A stretch of 64,000 nucleotides of DNA from Benincasa hispida (taxonomy: Eukaryota; Streptophyta; Magnoliopsida; Cucurbitales; Cucurbitaceae), in NCBI RefSeq assembly GCF_009727055.1, contig NC_052349.1:33984422-34048421 (forward strand), given 5' to 3'. The translations under genes were made by a program, and so were the position numbers. The notes under the pieces are model-generated. The model was not told where the DNA came from. It saw only the letters and a program-made list of their open reading frames with translations, and searched no databases. This document shows positions 22,890-36,000 of this stretch, piece by piece (positions within the stretch are counted from its first letter, which is position 1; the number at the start of each line of letters is the position of its first letter).

Positions 22890-23625
22890 GTGTGCTAACG
22901 GTAATTTTTCTGATTTCTTTGCAGCTTTCAATCTCTGGCGAATTACGACCCAGAGATTGAAAGGACATTTGATGAAGACTGAGAGATAGCCGCCAACAAC
23001 AACCTCAAGTGAAAGATAATATGGCGGAACAACCTGGAAATGGAGCACCAAATGAGAAAAATGTCATGGCGAATCCTATCCTATTAGGAAACGATCGCAA
23101 TAGGCCATTTGGGACTCTGCGTCGCCCAACCTCTATGACTTCTCCCCAGGAATCATGAGGCCTGCTCTTGATGATCCAGACTACTGGACAGTTTGGAGGA
23201 AGGCATGGCGAGGACCCGCACGCCCACCTCTAGAGCTTCATAGAAATCTGCAACACTTTTGTGTTCTCGAATATCTCTACCGAGGAAGTTCAACTAACTC
23301 TATTCCCGTTTTCGTTGTGCGATCAAGCAAGAAAATGGGCTTATTCTCTCAAAACGGGGGAGATTACTTCTTAGGAATAAGTGGTAGAGAAGTTTATGAA
23401 GAAATATTTCCCAGCAACTGAGAATGCCAAGAGACGGAAATTAATAACCAATTTTGAACAAGATATAGACGAATCACTCAGCGATGCTTGGGCAAGGTTT
23501 AAGAGGCTGGTAAGAGACTGCCTGTACAACGGATTACCAGACTGCTTACAGATGGAGATTTTTTACCAAGGACTGAACCCTGCTTCACAGACCGCTACTA
23601 ATGCGGTAGTAGCTGGAGGTCTGCA
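22890..23625 (+). pseudogene. Ty3/gypsy (Athila-like) gag, frameshifted
   Basis: Frame-broken gag. Conserved order: NYDPEIERTF-like start (22940s), GIMRPALDDPDYW (23151), then out-of-frame KKMGLFSQNGG (23332), where relatives read KWAYSL. The Retrotrans_gag domain follows: KFMKKYFPATENAKRRKLIT, FEQDIDESLSDAWARFKRLV and MEIFYQGLNPASQTATNAVV (23390-23620). At about 23625 the gypsy sequence stops in mid-frame and copia sequence continues without a stop. Confidence 0.8.
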
Positions 23626-23890
23626 CGACAAATATATAGAATGGAAGTATCATCTCATCCGCGAGATAGTGCATCGAGGGGACGTGGCAGTCACGAAGAT
23701 TGCTTTGGAGTACAACGTTGCTGACCCGTTTACGAAGGCTCTCATGACTACAGTTTTTTAGGGTCACCTTCAGAGTGTGGGTCTACGGGACCGCTCGTAG
23801 CTGAACTAGGGCAAATGGGAGATTTCGTACTAGGTCTTAGTGCCCTAGTTTATTGTTTTGTACTTGTTGTAATGTACACCCCACTCGCTT
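23626..23890 (+). pseudogene. copia RNase H tail on the plus strand, fused to gypsy gag
   Basis: The open frame that begins in gypsy gag (23381) runs on into EWKYHLIREIVHRGDVAVTK, then IALEYNVADPFTKALMTTVF and TAG at 23759-23761. This is the C-terminal copia RNase H tail (see 9508-9726). It is followed by a polypurine-like CTAGGGCAAATGGGAGA (23806-23822) and residual 3' sequence up to an LTR piece. Confidence 0.85.
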
Positions 23891-24900
23891 TAGAACAACT
23901 ACAGGTCCATAAGATCCCCTTAGTAGCTCAATGGATTCAAGTTGAGAATCACTTTTTAGGTTAGTTTGAAGTGTTCAAATTGACAAAAGGGAGTTTGGTT
24001 ATATATGATATGATGGAACCGGTTCAATTATATATGATATAGTTGAAATGATGTATGAGATACATTAATTGGAGAAAAATGATGTAAATATGATTTACAT
24101 CAAGTAATGCAGAAAAGGACTATGGTTTAAATGTTGCATATGATGTGATATTAAAACTATAGGTTATAATATAATATGAGAAATTAGTTATTATATTTAT
24201 TTATAATTAAAAACAATTATGAGATAATTGTTGGTGGTTTTCTCCATAACTGTGCATAAAAGTGGGAGATTGTATTCAGTTTTCATAACTGAAAGGATAA
24301 AATGAAAATAGTTTTCATTTTGGAAAGTATTGGATAATCGCTTCACAAGTTGTACACTGCCTAACGTTTAACTCACGAGAGCCTACGCGACAGCAAAAAG
24401 GATTTTCCTAAACAATCGTATACACACACGTCTGTCTAAACGATCATATTGTTTTTTCTAAATGATTACATAGTTTTTACTAAACGATCACGCTCCTGAG
24501 CGAGATTCACTAAACGATCAACCTAATTTATTAAACGATCGTGCATCTTATCTAAACGATCAAGCACCAGTCTATACGATAGACTCAAACTTCTCCCACT
24601 TGCTTGGTCGTTAAATGATCATTCTTTCCTCCTTCCCTCTACCAAATCCAACAGAGCCCACACCTCCTGAATTCTCACTCTGAGAATACCAAGGTCACTG
24701 AGTTGTGGTGTCCAAGTTGTGGCCTGTTTGTAGAGAAGACTGTTCATTTGTTGAGCAACGGCGAGATTTGGTAGACGATTGGCTTGGTGTTGCAACGATA
24801 GCAAGAGGGGTTGTTCTTGAAGAAAGCGAGAGATAAAGAGAAGAGAATTTCTTCAAAGGTGAGTCTCTTGTTCTTTTGTATTTAATTTGTTGAAAGCATG
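23891..24900 (+). mobile_element. copia LTR fragment in plus orientation (L5)
   Basis: The LTR family in reverse: GGTCCATAAGATCCCC, the AT-rich ATAGGTTATAATA middle, the CTAAACGATC array (24385-24615), then GAGAATTTCTTCAAAGGTGAG. The outer U3 third (TGTTGGA...) is missing: the element tail runs from 23890 directly into mid-LTR. It ends around 24900, against a minus-strand gag fragment. Confidence 0.7.
24385..24615. repeat. degenerate CTAAACGATC array in L5
   Basis: About nine units, such as CTAAACGATCATATTG, ACTAAACGATCACGC, TTAAACGATCGTGC and CTAAACGATCAAGC. This is the reverse complement of the GATCGTTTAG unit, consistent with the opposite orientation of this LTR. Confidence 0.8.
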
Positions 24901-24904
24901 CCGT

Positions 24905-25545
24905 AATTTATTCTGTGATACATAACTTGTATGTATGTTTGTGAATGCTTGATCAAGTGAGATAGATCAGAAGTAATATGAGAGTTACACCCGAAATCCA
25001 CAAGTCGTTGAGAGTTATGTGAAGTAGAGGAATTGACAATAGCATTATAATTTTGAGTTGCTACCATAGCAGCAAGTTGTGCTGGAGAATGACAGCCTTG
25101 AAAATTATAGTTCATATGATTATAGCAGTCAAGTGCAGACTGATCTGAAGGAGGTTTGGAAAAAGGAAAAATATTACCAGTGGGGTTGCTAGGAATCCGT
25201 CCTAGCAAAAAGAGCAGCCAGTGTAGCAAAGGTTTCATTGTGTTTAATCTGTCTCTCAAAAGAAGATTCTTCAGAGACCAAAAGAACATGGAAGTTGATC
25301 GAAAGAGACTGTCTGAGATTGAGTGCGCAACGAAGTCTTAAAAACATTATACTCAAAGGGCAAACCATTCATTGTGTAAATCAGTAAATCTTCAGAATCA
25401 ATTATGAGAGACATTCGACAATTTATCTTTCAATTCTTTGATACGTTGAATGTATTGATCAATGGTCTTACTGGAACCATTTGGTAATGGACTGTAATTC
25501 AGTCTTCGGATTCACTACATTAACGTGGGAATTAAAAAGATAATA
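24905..25545 (-). pseudogene. RE1-type copia gag/protease fragment
   Basis: A third, distinct copia lineage on the minus strand. From 25545 downwards: a STIDQYIQRIKELKDKLS-type gag stretch, LLIYTMNGLPFEYN, KTSLRTQSQTVSFDQLHVLL and SALDCYNHMNYNFQGCHSPA. The end of the zinc-knuckle segment is followed by AQLAAM, and LVDFGCNSHITSDLSHL is a damaged protease motif (relatives read DSGATxHIT; here DFGCNSHIT). The protease aspartate survives but Ser is Phe. It is flanked by LTRs of the other family on both sides, so it is a captured or surrounded fragment. Confidence 0.75.
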
Positions 25546-25561
25546 TTGCTTAAGTGTATCT

Positions 25562-27481
25562 TGAAGGGATCGAATCCTACAGCAGAAACATTGAACGTCT
25601 TACATTGTGCAATTTGATTTTTACATAAACAAATTTAGTATACTAAAACAAAATATAAACATATAATATAGCATGCTTTAGGGAAAAATATTAGAACCAT
25701 TCTTACCTTTGTAGATTCCCAAGCTTCACGAACAATCATTAAGTTCCAACGAACGGCTCTTCCAATGATCTTGATCACGAACGATTTGTTGAACAATCTC
25801 GAACACTACCACGAGAGTAACCTTGTTATTTTCTAGGATTCCAATAGAGGGATGGGTGGTATCCAACTATTGGGAGAGGGAGAAGAGAAAAGAGTTTTGG
25901 AGAGTACAGATGATTCTCTTTGTGGCTTAGGGAAAATTTTGCACAATAATACCTGTGTGCTCGTGTATTGTCAATGTATGTATCAGTGTCCCAAAGGGGC
26001 CATAGAGAAGTCTTTATATAAAAAGGATCAAGCTCTTTTCCTAATCATTTTCCTATTTTTCTTTTTCACAACTAATTAATTAATTAACACTTATTTAATT
26101 AATTAGTCCAGTTAATTAAATAACACTTATTTAATTAATTAGCACAATTAAATAACACTTATTTAATTTAATTTGCACATTAATTAAATAACTATTAAAT
26201 CTAATTTAATGTATATATATTTAATTATCATAAGTATCAAATGTATATGTGCAATACCTCTCTATTAATTAATCCTTTGTGAATCTAATTCACTTAAATT
26301 AATTAATTAAATCTTATTTGAATATTACTTTCTAATTTAATTTGAATTATAGATCATATCTATAATCAATTATATATTAATCACATTCATATGTGGTTTC
26401 CTCAAATTAATTTGAACAATTCAAATCATCCCTCTTAAATATCCTCTAGTGAGCTAACAAAAGGACCTGCTGGATCTGTAGATTAAAAGCTTCAACGATA
26501 TGAGATTAATTGGCTAAACTCATTAACCAGATTAATCAATATTCGTTAACAGTGGGTATACTCTATTAAAGATCCACTACTGCACTCTTCTCGCTATAGA
26601 TATATTTATGTGTCCACGGATATAGACCAAAAACAACAAGTTAGTTCTTCACGAATCATCATAACTTCAACTGGGTCAAATTATCGTTTTAACTTTGGGT
26701 TACCTCTGACTCCTTAAGTACCAGTGCTCCTCTAATGAACAACCTATTTATGGTCCAACCAATAAACATAAATCTCTCTCGAACCAATGAGAGGGTAGGG
26801 CCCTTTGTTCAAGTCCCCGAGACACCACTTAAGGGAACACTCATCTACTTACCCTTAATATGGGAAGAAGTGAATTCCATCTTGTATTATTATGTTCCCA
26901 GCTTCTCACTCAGTTCTGTCCCTAAAATAGTAGGCATATTGGGTTGGTGAATGGAACTCTCATCCATACAAATCAAAGAACAATCCCTTGTGAACAGGAG
27001 TTCATAATATACTCAAGATTAAAACCAAGTTGCCTACGTCATCCTATTGAAATCAGAACCTAACTAATTAACAGCGTCACATCTAGTGGTTACTATTTTG
27101 CGGCCCGGTCTTATACAAACTCATTTCATAGGATACCTCTACTTGCATGTCAACTACATGAACACGTTGGATTATTGCATTTGTATCAAATACAAGAAGG
27201 GTTGTATCCAAAGTGTTACCAGGATAAGGTACCCAACCTTATCTTTATATTATAGACTTTTTAGGTTGTTTCTTGAACATTAATCCATGTATGTCTCTAC
27301 ATACAATTCAAGACTCATATGATAACCTTGGATGTTAGTTTATTGAATTTAGGGTTATTAAGACACAATAGACAAACAACACAAACAATAACATTATTGA
27401 ATTAACATTTCTAACTCTTAATTGATGACAGTCAACTAATAATATATACTATCTACAAGTTTTAGGGCATAAAATCCAACA
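25562..27481 (-). mobile_element. copia 3' LTR (L6) of element A, 1.92 kb
   Basis: Low edge TGAAGGGATCGAATCC; high edge TCCAACA (27475-27481). The edge is followed by the polypurine complement AACTCCCACTTGAAC. L6 is the closest relative in the window of the LTR piece at 37691-38776. Both have TTTACATAAACAAATT, GGTGGTATCCAA, GAGGGAGAAGAGAAAA, TTCTCTTTGTGGCTTAGG and CAAAGGGGCCATAGAGA in the same order. I therefore pair them as the 3' and 5' LTRs of one minus-strand element. Confidence 0.75.
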
Positions 27482-30400
27482 AACTCCCACTTGAACTAGA
27501 ATTCTTGTTTATGGGTTATACATAATATCAGAATCCAAAAGGCGGGATAATGCTAAATAAATACAATAAACTAGGGCATCCATATATCCATTACATATCT
27601 CTCACTTTCCCTAGATTATATAATGCACATGTCTCGTAGACCTAGATTCTCTAGATGACCCTCGAACACTTTAGTCGAGAGAACCATCGTAAATGGATCA
27701 GCAATGTTGTGCTCTTAGGGAATCTTTGTGACGATCGCATCTTCTCTTTGCACAATCTCTCGTATCTGGTGATACTTCCTCTTAATATCCTTTCCTCGTT
27801 TGTGACTACGAGGTTCTCTGGAGTTAGTTATTTCCCTACTTTTGTCACAATATAAGATCATGGGCAAGTCCATATTGGAAACCACTTCCAAATCGCTTAG
27901 GAACTTCCTTAGCCAAACTGCTTTCTTTGTTGCTTCACAAGTAGCTACATACTCAACTTCTATAGTGGAATATACAATACATCTTTGCTTGATGCTACGC
28001 CACACTACAGCTCCCTCATTTAAAGTAAACACTGATCTTGACATGGATTTCCTGGCATCCTTTTCGGTTTGGAAATCAAAGTCAGTGTCTCTTGTAAGGA
28101 TCAAATCTTTAGCTTCATACGCTAGCTTATAGTCCCTCGTTCTCCTAAGATACTTGATAATGTGCTTAATCGTAGTCCAGTGGTCTAACCCTGGATTGGA
28201 TTGATACCTACTGACTATTCTCACTGCATAATAAATGTCTAGCCTAGTCCAAAGTATAACATACATTAAGCTGCCCACAGTTGAGGTATAGGGAATACGT
28301 CTCATATCCTCAACTTCTTGAGGTGTCTTAGGACACTATTTCTTAGACAAATAAACCATGTGCCTGAAAGGTAATAAACCCTTCTTAGAGTTATGCATCG
28401 AATATCGAGTCAATATTTTGTCGATATAAGTTGCTTGAGACAGAACCAGTGTTTTGTTCTTGCAATCCCTAATGATTTAGATCCCAAGTACATACTGTGC
28501 CTCTCCCAAAACATTCATTTAGAATTGAGTTGCCAGCCATTCCTTAATGTCAGTGAGGTACCCTGCAACATTTCCAATGAGTAGGATATCATCCACATAA
28601 AGTACTAGAAAAGCTACTTTATCGTTGATGATTTTCTTGTACATACAAGGTTTATCAACATTTTGATCAAAACCAAAAGATTTGATTGCTATATCAAATC
28701 TAATGTTCCAAGATCTAGATGTCTGTTTCAACCTATAAATGGATCGATTCAGCTTGCAAACTTTGTTCTCATAACCTCAGGTTATGAACCCCTCGAGTTG
28801 AGACATAAAGATGTTCTCTTCAAGATTATCATCCAAAAAAATAGTCTTGACATCCATTTATCATATCTCATAGTCATAATATGTGGCTATAGACAAGAGA
28901 TTTCTTATAGACTTAAGCATAGGAAAAGGGAAAAACGTTTCCTCATAATCAACTTCTTCCCTCTAGGTATAACCCTTTGCTAAAGATCTAGCTTTAAAGG
29001 TTTGTACCTTTCCAGCTACATCTCTCTTTATTTTATAAATCCATTTGCACCCTATGGGTTTTACCCCTTCAGGTGGATCTACAGTATCCCATACTGAATT
29101 GGAGTACTTAGAATCCATTTCAAGATCTATGGCTTTGACCCATTGGACCTTGTCTACGTCATTCATTGCATGTTTATAGGACAATGGATCCTCAACACCA
29201 TCATCTGGCATGACAACCTGAGTTTCAGTTAAACTCAAGTAGCGGTCAGGTTGTATCATAACCCTCCCACTGCGTTGAGGCACTCTTAATGATTGAGAAG
29301 GATGAGACTGACCTGAAGTGTTGGCTTCTTTATTAACTCTTGATGAAGTACCAGTTACATTAACAACCCTTGTTGTTTCTTCAGTAGCTTCACTTAATAC
29401 TATTTTGCTTCGTGGTTTATGATCTCTCATGTGGTCTTCCTCTAAAAATGTAGCGTTTTTTGATACAAACACTTTATTTTCTTGAGGGTCATAGAATAGA
29501 CCACCTCTTGTTTCCTTAGGGTAAGCAACAAATTGGCATAATCTTGAACGAGGTTCCAACTTCTTAGGATTTATAACTAACACATGTGCAAGAAAACCCC
29601 ATATTCTGAAGTAACATAAACTCGGTTTATGCCCCTTTCATAACTCGAAAGGTGTTTCATAAACATTCTTTGAGGAAACATTGTTCAATATGTGAACTAC
29701 AATCTTTACTGTATACCCCCAAAACGAGTTAGGCAATTGAGCATAGTTCATTATAGAATGAACAATATCTAATGAGGTTTTATTTCTCTTTCCTCATACA
29801 CTGTTCTACTTAGGTGTACCAGGTGCTAAGAGTTGGGATTGAATTCCATGTTCTATCATATGGTTCTGAAATTCTAAATCCATGTACTCTCTACCCCGAT
29901 CAAATCGAAGTTTTATAATTGTTTTACCTAATAGGTTTTCAACTTCATCCTTATACTCTTTGATATTTTCAAAGGCTTCAGACTTATGTTCCATTAGGTA
30001 TAAGAAACCTACCTTGAATAATTATCTATGAAAGAGATGAAGTTTTTATACCCTCCTCTAGCCTTTACATTCATTGGACCACAAATATCCGAATGTATGA
30101 GCTCTAAGGATTATTTGGCTCCATAACCTTTCCCACTAAAAGGTCATTTAGTCATTTTTCCTTTGAGACAGGATTTACATGGAGGTAATGAATCATCTTC
30201 TAACTTACTTAGAAGTCCATTCTTTAGAAATCTCCCAATTCTATCGAGATTTATGTGCCCTAATCTCAAATGCCAAAACTACTTATCATTGTTACTTGGA
30301 GGAATTCTTCGCCTTTTTGTTTAAGTATTAGCAATTTTAAACATCTCATGGTTAAAAGTACTTTTGATTCAGTTGGTCTTAACAGATATAAGTTTTCTTC

Positions 30401-31610
30401 TAGTTTAGCTGAACAAATAGTCACACTATTTTTCATAATAAACGCTTCATTTGAATTAAAAGAAACAGAGTATGATTGTTCAATTAAACAGGAAATAGAA
30501 ACAAGGTTCCTTCTCATTTTGAGAAAAATGTATAAGTTTTCTAAAAACAAAAATCTACTTCCAAAAACCAACTTAGCAACTCACACTGCAGGAGTTGAAA
30601 TGGCATCTCCCGTTCCAACCTTAAGCTCCATTTCACCCTCTACAGGCTATTGGAAAGAACTAATTCCTTGTAAAGAAGAACAAGCGTGATTAGTGGCTCC
30701 TGAATCAAGTATCCAGGCATCATGGTCATTTTCTACTAAACAAGTTTCTAGAACAAGTAAATCATATTTACCTTCTTTCTTCTTCTTCTTCTCAGTAAGG
30801 TACTTGGGGCAATTGCGTTTCTAGTGACGATCCACATTATAGTGGAAGCATTTGCCCCGAGAGCCTTCCCCTTCCCTCCTTTCTTTTTCTGGATCTTTTT
30901 AAAACCAGAGGTCGAAAGAACAGACTTAGTTCCAAAGGATGAACTCTTTATGTAACTTTTTGGAATGGGTAATATTTGCATCTCTTTATACTAGTCCCTT
31001 ACCTTTCATAAGAGACTAAAAATTCTGTAACTCGTTTAGAAAGGTAGTCAGATTGTACTTTTGTTCATAACCACATTGCTGCAAAATTGAGTAAAACTCT
31101 TCGAAAAAGATTTTAAAATAAAGGACACCTGACTCTGCTCATTGATGACCGAACTATTCATTTTGACAACATTGAACTAGACCATCAGGTTGAAAACATG
31201 TTTTCTCACTGATTGGCTTTCTTTCATACACACATTGTAAATGTACTTGAGGGCCTTATGTCATATCTGAATGGATGATTGTTCAAACATCTCTTGGAGG
31301 AACTCCATGATCTGACGTGCAGACATCATGGCCTCATGCTTCTAAGTAAGAACATCAAATAGACTTGCCAAGATGTAGACTCGTATCTTATCATTGGCCT
31401 TTGTCCAATGGTCATAAGCATCCTTCAATGCTTGAGATGCATTTTGAGTGGGGATTGGAGGACATTCCTCCATCAAGACAAACCGCAAATCATCAATAAC
31501 TAGAACTGTATTCTGGTTAGATTTTCATGCCACATAGTTTTCACCGATTAATTTCTCATTTTTAAGCAAAGATATGATTATGAAAGACATGCTGAAACAT
31601 ACAACAATCA
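27482..31610 (-). pseudogene. copia gag-pol of element A, heavily mutated
   Basis: The most complete internal region of the long-LTR family. In minus-strand order: gag (about 31600-31000, broken frames); a knuckle region with CFHYNVDRH, a stop and KRNCPKYL (about 30860-30790); and AWILDSGATNH-like protease remains (about 30715). Then come GAG-pre-integrase RRNLVSISCLIEQSYSVSF (30500s) and integrase KEYKDEVENLLGKTI with RFDRGREYMDLEFQ (29806-29994). RT follows: DPLSYKHAMNDVDKVQWVKA and VKPIGCKWIYKIKRDVAGK (29583-28963), with an intact YVDD at 28588-28599. RNase H ends it: RRIPYTSTVGSLMYV to HKRGKDIKRKYHQIREIV (28305-27715). Many stops and frameshifts separate the pieces. RT/RNase H order after integrase makes it Ty1/copia; the long LTR and RT text suggest the Angela/Tork side of the group. 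Confidence 0.85.
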
Positions 31611-33031
31611 ATTGACCATATTAGTATATTTGTCATAACCCATTACATAATAATCCAATCAATTTAGCAAAAACATATGTAATCATAAAACCCTAATCAA
31701 ACTATTGATTTTCTTTTTTGCAATGATACTCCAAAGGTTTAGGGCAACAACCACCGAAAGGTGATCAGCTATTTCTCCCTTAAATTGAGACAATCTCTGC
31801 CAATCACTAACATTAGAATAACTCTTATTCCTATAGCTTTTAGCTACTGCTGTTTCGATCAAGGATTCGTTAATTAACTTAATTCATCCTGTAAGTGTAA
31901 CCCTCTCTGGATCTCAAAGGTATGCTTCAACAGGCTACCGAAGGGAAAGACAACTAATGAAGAATAACCTAAGAAACCCTATCCATTGCTAGAGTTTGCA
32001 TTGTTCTGACCTCCTATGATCAGGCCCTCCGAAGGGATGGTCGCTCCAGGATGACATGCAGGCGGACCATAGAAATCTCACAGTGCAACCTAATGGAGAA
32101 AACCATAGGATACATTGATATACGGCCCTCTCCCACTTACTATAACACTTTCCCCATTCACCTTATTATTAACACAAATACTTTCCCTAGGGAGGTCGCG
32201 CCCAGGGCTACACGAAGCCAAGCATGAATCTCACGATATGAACTCTCATGGACGTGAAAGCTGAATTTTTTATATTACATATACCAACATCCTTCCACTA
32301 AAGTATTCTAATATTTTTATGATTTTATTATACTTAGTTAAAACCCGACTAATGAATTTATCTAAGTCCTTTTAAATTTTCTCAATATAACATTTATATT
32401 GAATAATTTAACAATATTTGATTTCATTTATTAAACTCTTTTAATAAAATCAATCATTTTTTGCATGCTTATAAAATATTTGCCCAATTCACCTTCCAGG
32501 TCGATTCCTAGGTGGAGGTGTTCCGTTTCTGTCAGCTTAAATACTCCCTCCTAAACATAATATTCCTTAGACAAAGGTCTCTTATGGGCAATTATTTTAT
32601 AAATTTAATCTTTTAATTAAATTCATTTTATCTTTATTAAAACAAGTTAAAAAGATTAACCTATTCCTAATCCCATTAGAAAAAAAAACATAAGTCTAGC
32701 TTGATTAATTTTAAACTATTTAAAATTAATTTGGACCTATGTTTGCATGCAACTCTTGATTATAGATTTTAAATTATCTCATTAAAACAACAACACTTAT
32801 ATTTTAATGCTTTATTAAAACCTATAAATTTGCATCTAAAGATATCGATTAAATAAAAAAGTTATATTTATCTCAGTAATGTCATGCTCAATGCAAATTC
32901 CATTTTCACTTAATAAATATAACACTTATATAAATCATACATGAAAAACAAGCATTCACATACATCATTTTACTATTTATTATAACAATTTTAATATATA
33001 ATATAATGCATGGACATGCTTAGGTTCATAA
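31611..33031 (-). other. 5' leader of element A, part 1
   Basis: Non-coding leader upstream of gag. It includes a repeat-like tract at 32100-32290 (TTCACCTTATTATTAACAC, AGGGAGGTCGCGCCCAGGG) related to the tandem units at 18059-18530. A TTCACCTTCCAGGTCGATTC block at 32490 is shared with the leader at 45970. It is interrupted at 33031 by a solo LTR and resumes at 36904. Confidence 0.6.
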
Positions 33032-36000
33032 TGAAGAAACCTGGTTAAAGGTCCTTGAGTGGAAGTGGATCGTCCCAATTTGCAAATAGAATTTAGATTT
33101 TACAGAAAAGAATAGAAATTATGCATTTAAAAAAAAGGAATTTACAGCATGCAAAAAAACAAAAATAAATAAATAAATTAGAATTTGAAGCCCTTACCTT
33201 TGAAGACTAATCTTCAATATAATTTCTTCGAACAATAGGCACTACCACAATGGCTACCTTGATATTTTTTGGGATGAGAACCCAGGAGTTGTGGCCCTGG
33301 CTATTTTGGATGAGACGAATAGTTAGAGAGAGTAGAAGAGAGAATGAGGAAGGGGATGAGATCTCAGAGAGATTTTCTGTATTTCTCCTCACTATGTTTT
33401 CTATGTCTTCACACCAGAGGAAGAAGAAAAAGAAAACTAACCACCCATTATCGCGTAATGGAGAGAAAGTAACTCCCTCCCAAAATTGATTTTAAATAAA
33501 ATAAATAAAATAATTTATTTAATTAATAAATCATTTAATATATAAAATATATGATAACTACTTTATCATATAATATATATTAAACTATATGTTATATCAA
33601 ATATAATATATAACCTATAGTTTCAATTTCCTCTCACCAATGCCTTTTAATATAAATTCTATTTATATTAAATTTAATTATATGAATCCAACTCATATAA
33701 TTAATATTTGAATCATATTCAAATATTTATTTTCTCTCAAATATATTTTTTATTATAATGTAGCAAATACATTATAGTAATTATATCATATATAATTAAT
33801 TCCCTCAATTAATTTAAACAATTCAAATTAATCCAAAAATTGCTCATCAATTCCCGTTGAGCTACTAAGGAAACTTCATGGACCTGTAGGTTGAAGCTCC
33901 AACGGTATGTGAATAATTAATTAAACTCTTATTAAATTATTCACTATCCATTAACTGTTGGACACTTCACTAAAAATCGACAGTTGCACTCTTCGCACTA
34001 CAAATATATTTCTGTGTCCATTGGATATAACCAGTAAACAGTACGATGACCCTTCAGAAATTTCTTGTAAGTACAGCGGGCCAAAATTACCGTTTTGCCT
34101 CTATAGTTACATCTAACTCTTTAAGTACTACTGATTCCTCTAAAACAATAAATCATAGTCCAACTATAACCAAACCCCTCTTAGGCTAGGAGAGGGTGTA
34201 GTGCCACATTGTTCAAGCCTTGGAATCAGCTATTAGGGAAGCAATTTATCTACTTATCCCGACGTTAGACAAGGAGTGAATTCCTTCTTGTGTAGTTATG
34301 TTCCCAACTCCCCAATCAGACGAATACCCAAAATGGTTGACTTATTGAGTCGGCGATCTGGCCACTCTCACTCATATAAATCAAAAGATCGCCTTCATAG
34401 TAGGAGTTCACAACTCACTCAAAATTCAGGTCATGTTACCTATGGTCATCCTCGTAAAATGTAAGTCTTCATTATGAACGACGTTATATAAAGAGACTAA
34501 ACATTTCGTGGTCCAGTCTTATACTGTTGGGTTGTATGTCCTAAAACTCGTAATTTGTAAAGGTAAACATTTTCTATTATCAATAAAGATGTTATTCAAC
34601 ATTTATTCAATAAAGTTGTTATTGAATTTGTAAATTTCACTTATAAAGACTAAATTCAATAAATTAAGATCCATGGCTATTGTATGAATACCTGAACTTT
34701 ATGTAGAGACATAAAGAATGATCAAGTTCGAGTAAATAGCCAAAACGGTCTATAGTATACGAATAAAGTGGGGTGTCTTATTCTCGTAACTTTATCGGAT
34801 GTGGCTCACCCTATAGTTGTTACAATTTGTGGTAAGATGCTACAAACGAAGTGATCCTGATTCGTTCATATATTGACATGAGGAGTGGGGGCATCCTATT
34901 CAATGAGTTTGCGTAAGATCGGACCAAGAAATAAGTCACTCTTACTTTATAACGTTGTTTACTATTTAAAACTGACTATTTCTCTTAGATGACCTAGGTA
35001 ACTAGATCTTAATCTGGAGATAACTTTGAACTCCTATTTATTCGAGATTATCCTTTGATCTGCATAGGTGAGAAGAGTCCAACTTCACTGCTCAATAAGC
35101 CTCCCATTATGAGGATAAGACCAGATAGATAGCTAGAGACATAGTTCTACAAGATGGAATTCACGCCTACCCGATTTAGGGGATAGAAGGAAGGTTGTTC
35201 TCTTAAATGTTGAATCCAGGTCTTGAACAAGGGGCCCCACCCTCTCATTGACCCGAGAAGGAGTCGATTTAGTGATTGGATCACAAACCAGTTGTTCATT
35301 AGAAGATCGATGGAACTTAAGGAGCAAGATGTAATTTTAAGGGTAAAACAGCATTTGACCCAGCCATTATTACGAACAACCTGCGAAGGATCGACTTACT
35401 AATTATGGTTAAATCAAGTGGACACAAATATATCTACAATGGGGAGAATGCAACTATCGAGCTATAGTGGTGTGACTCGGTAGTTAACGAATATTGATTA
35501 ATTCATTCTAAAGAGATTTAGCTAATTAATCTCAAATTGTTTGAGCGCATGATCTGTAGGTCCATAAGGTCTCTCTACTAGCTCGTAAAACATGAACACC
35601 TTGAATTAGTAAATTGAGTGAATTTGAAATGATTTCAATTTGAAGTGTTCAAATTGAATTTAAGGTTTCAATTTGAAATGTTCAAATTGTAAATTAGGGT
35701 TTGAATTTGTTTGTTCAATTTCAAATTAGGGTTTGTATAATTATATTCGATATAATTAAACGTTTAATTTATTGAAATAAACGAAATTAGAGAGTTTATA
35801 ATATTTAAATATTAATTACTTGAATAAGATTCATGTTCAAAATTAGGTGTGTGATCAATTTAATATTTGATATTAAATTATTCATTAACTAATTAGATAT
35901 ATTTAATTAATTAAAATCAAATTAATTTTCATTTTTTATTCAAATTCAGAAATTGAATTGTGATTTTTTTTTTATTTTAGTTAATTTTGAATTTATTAAA

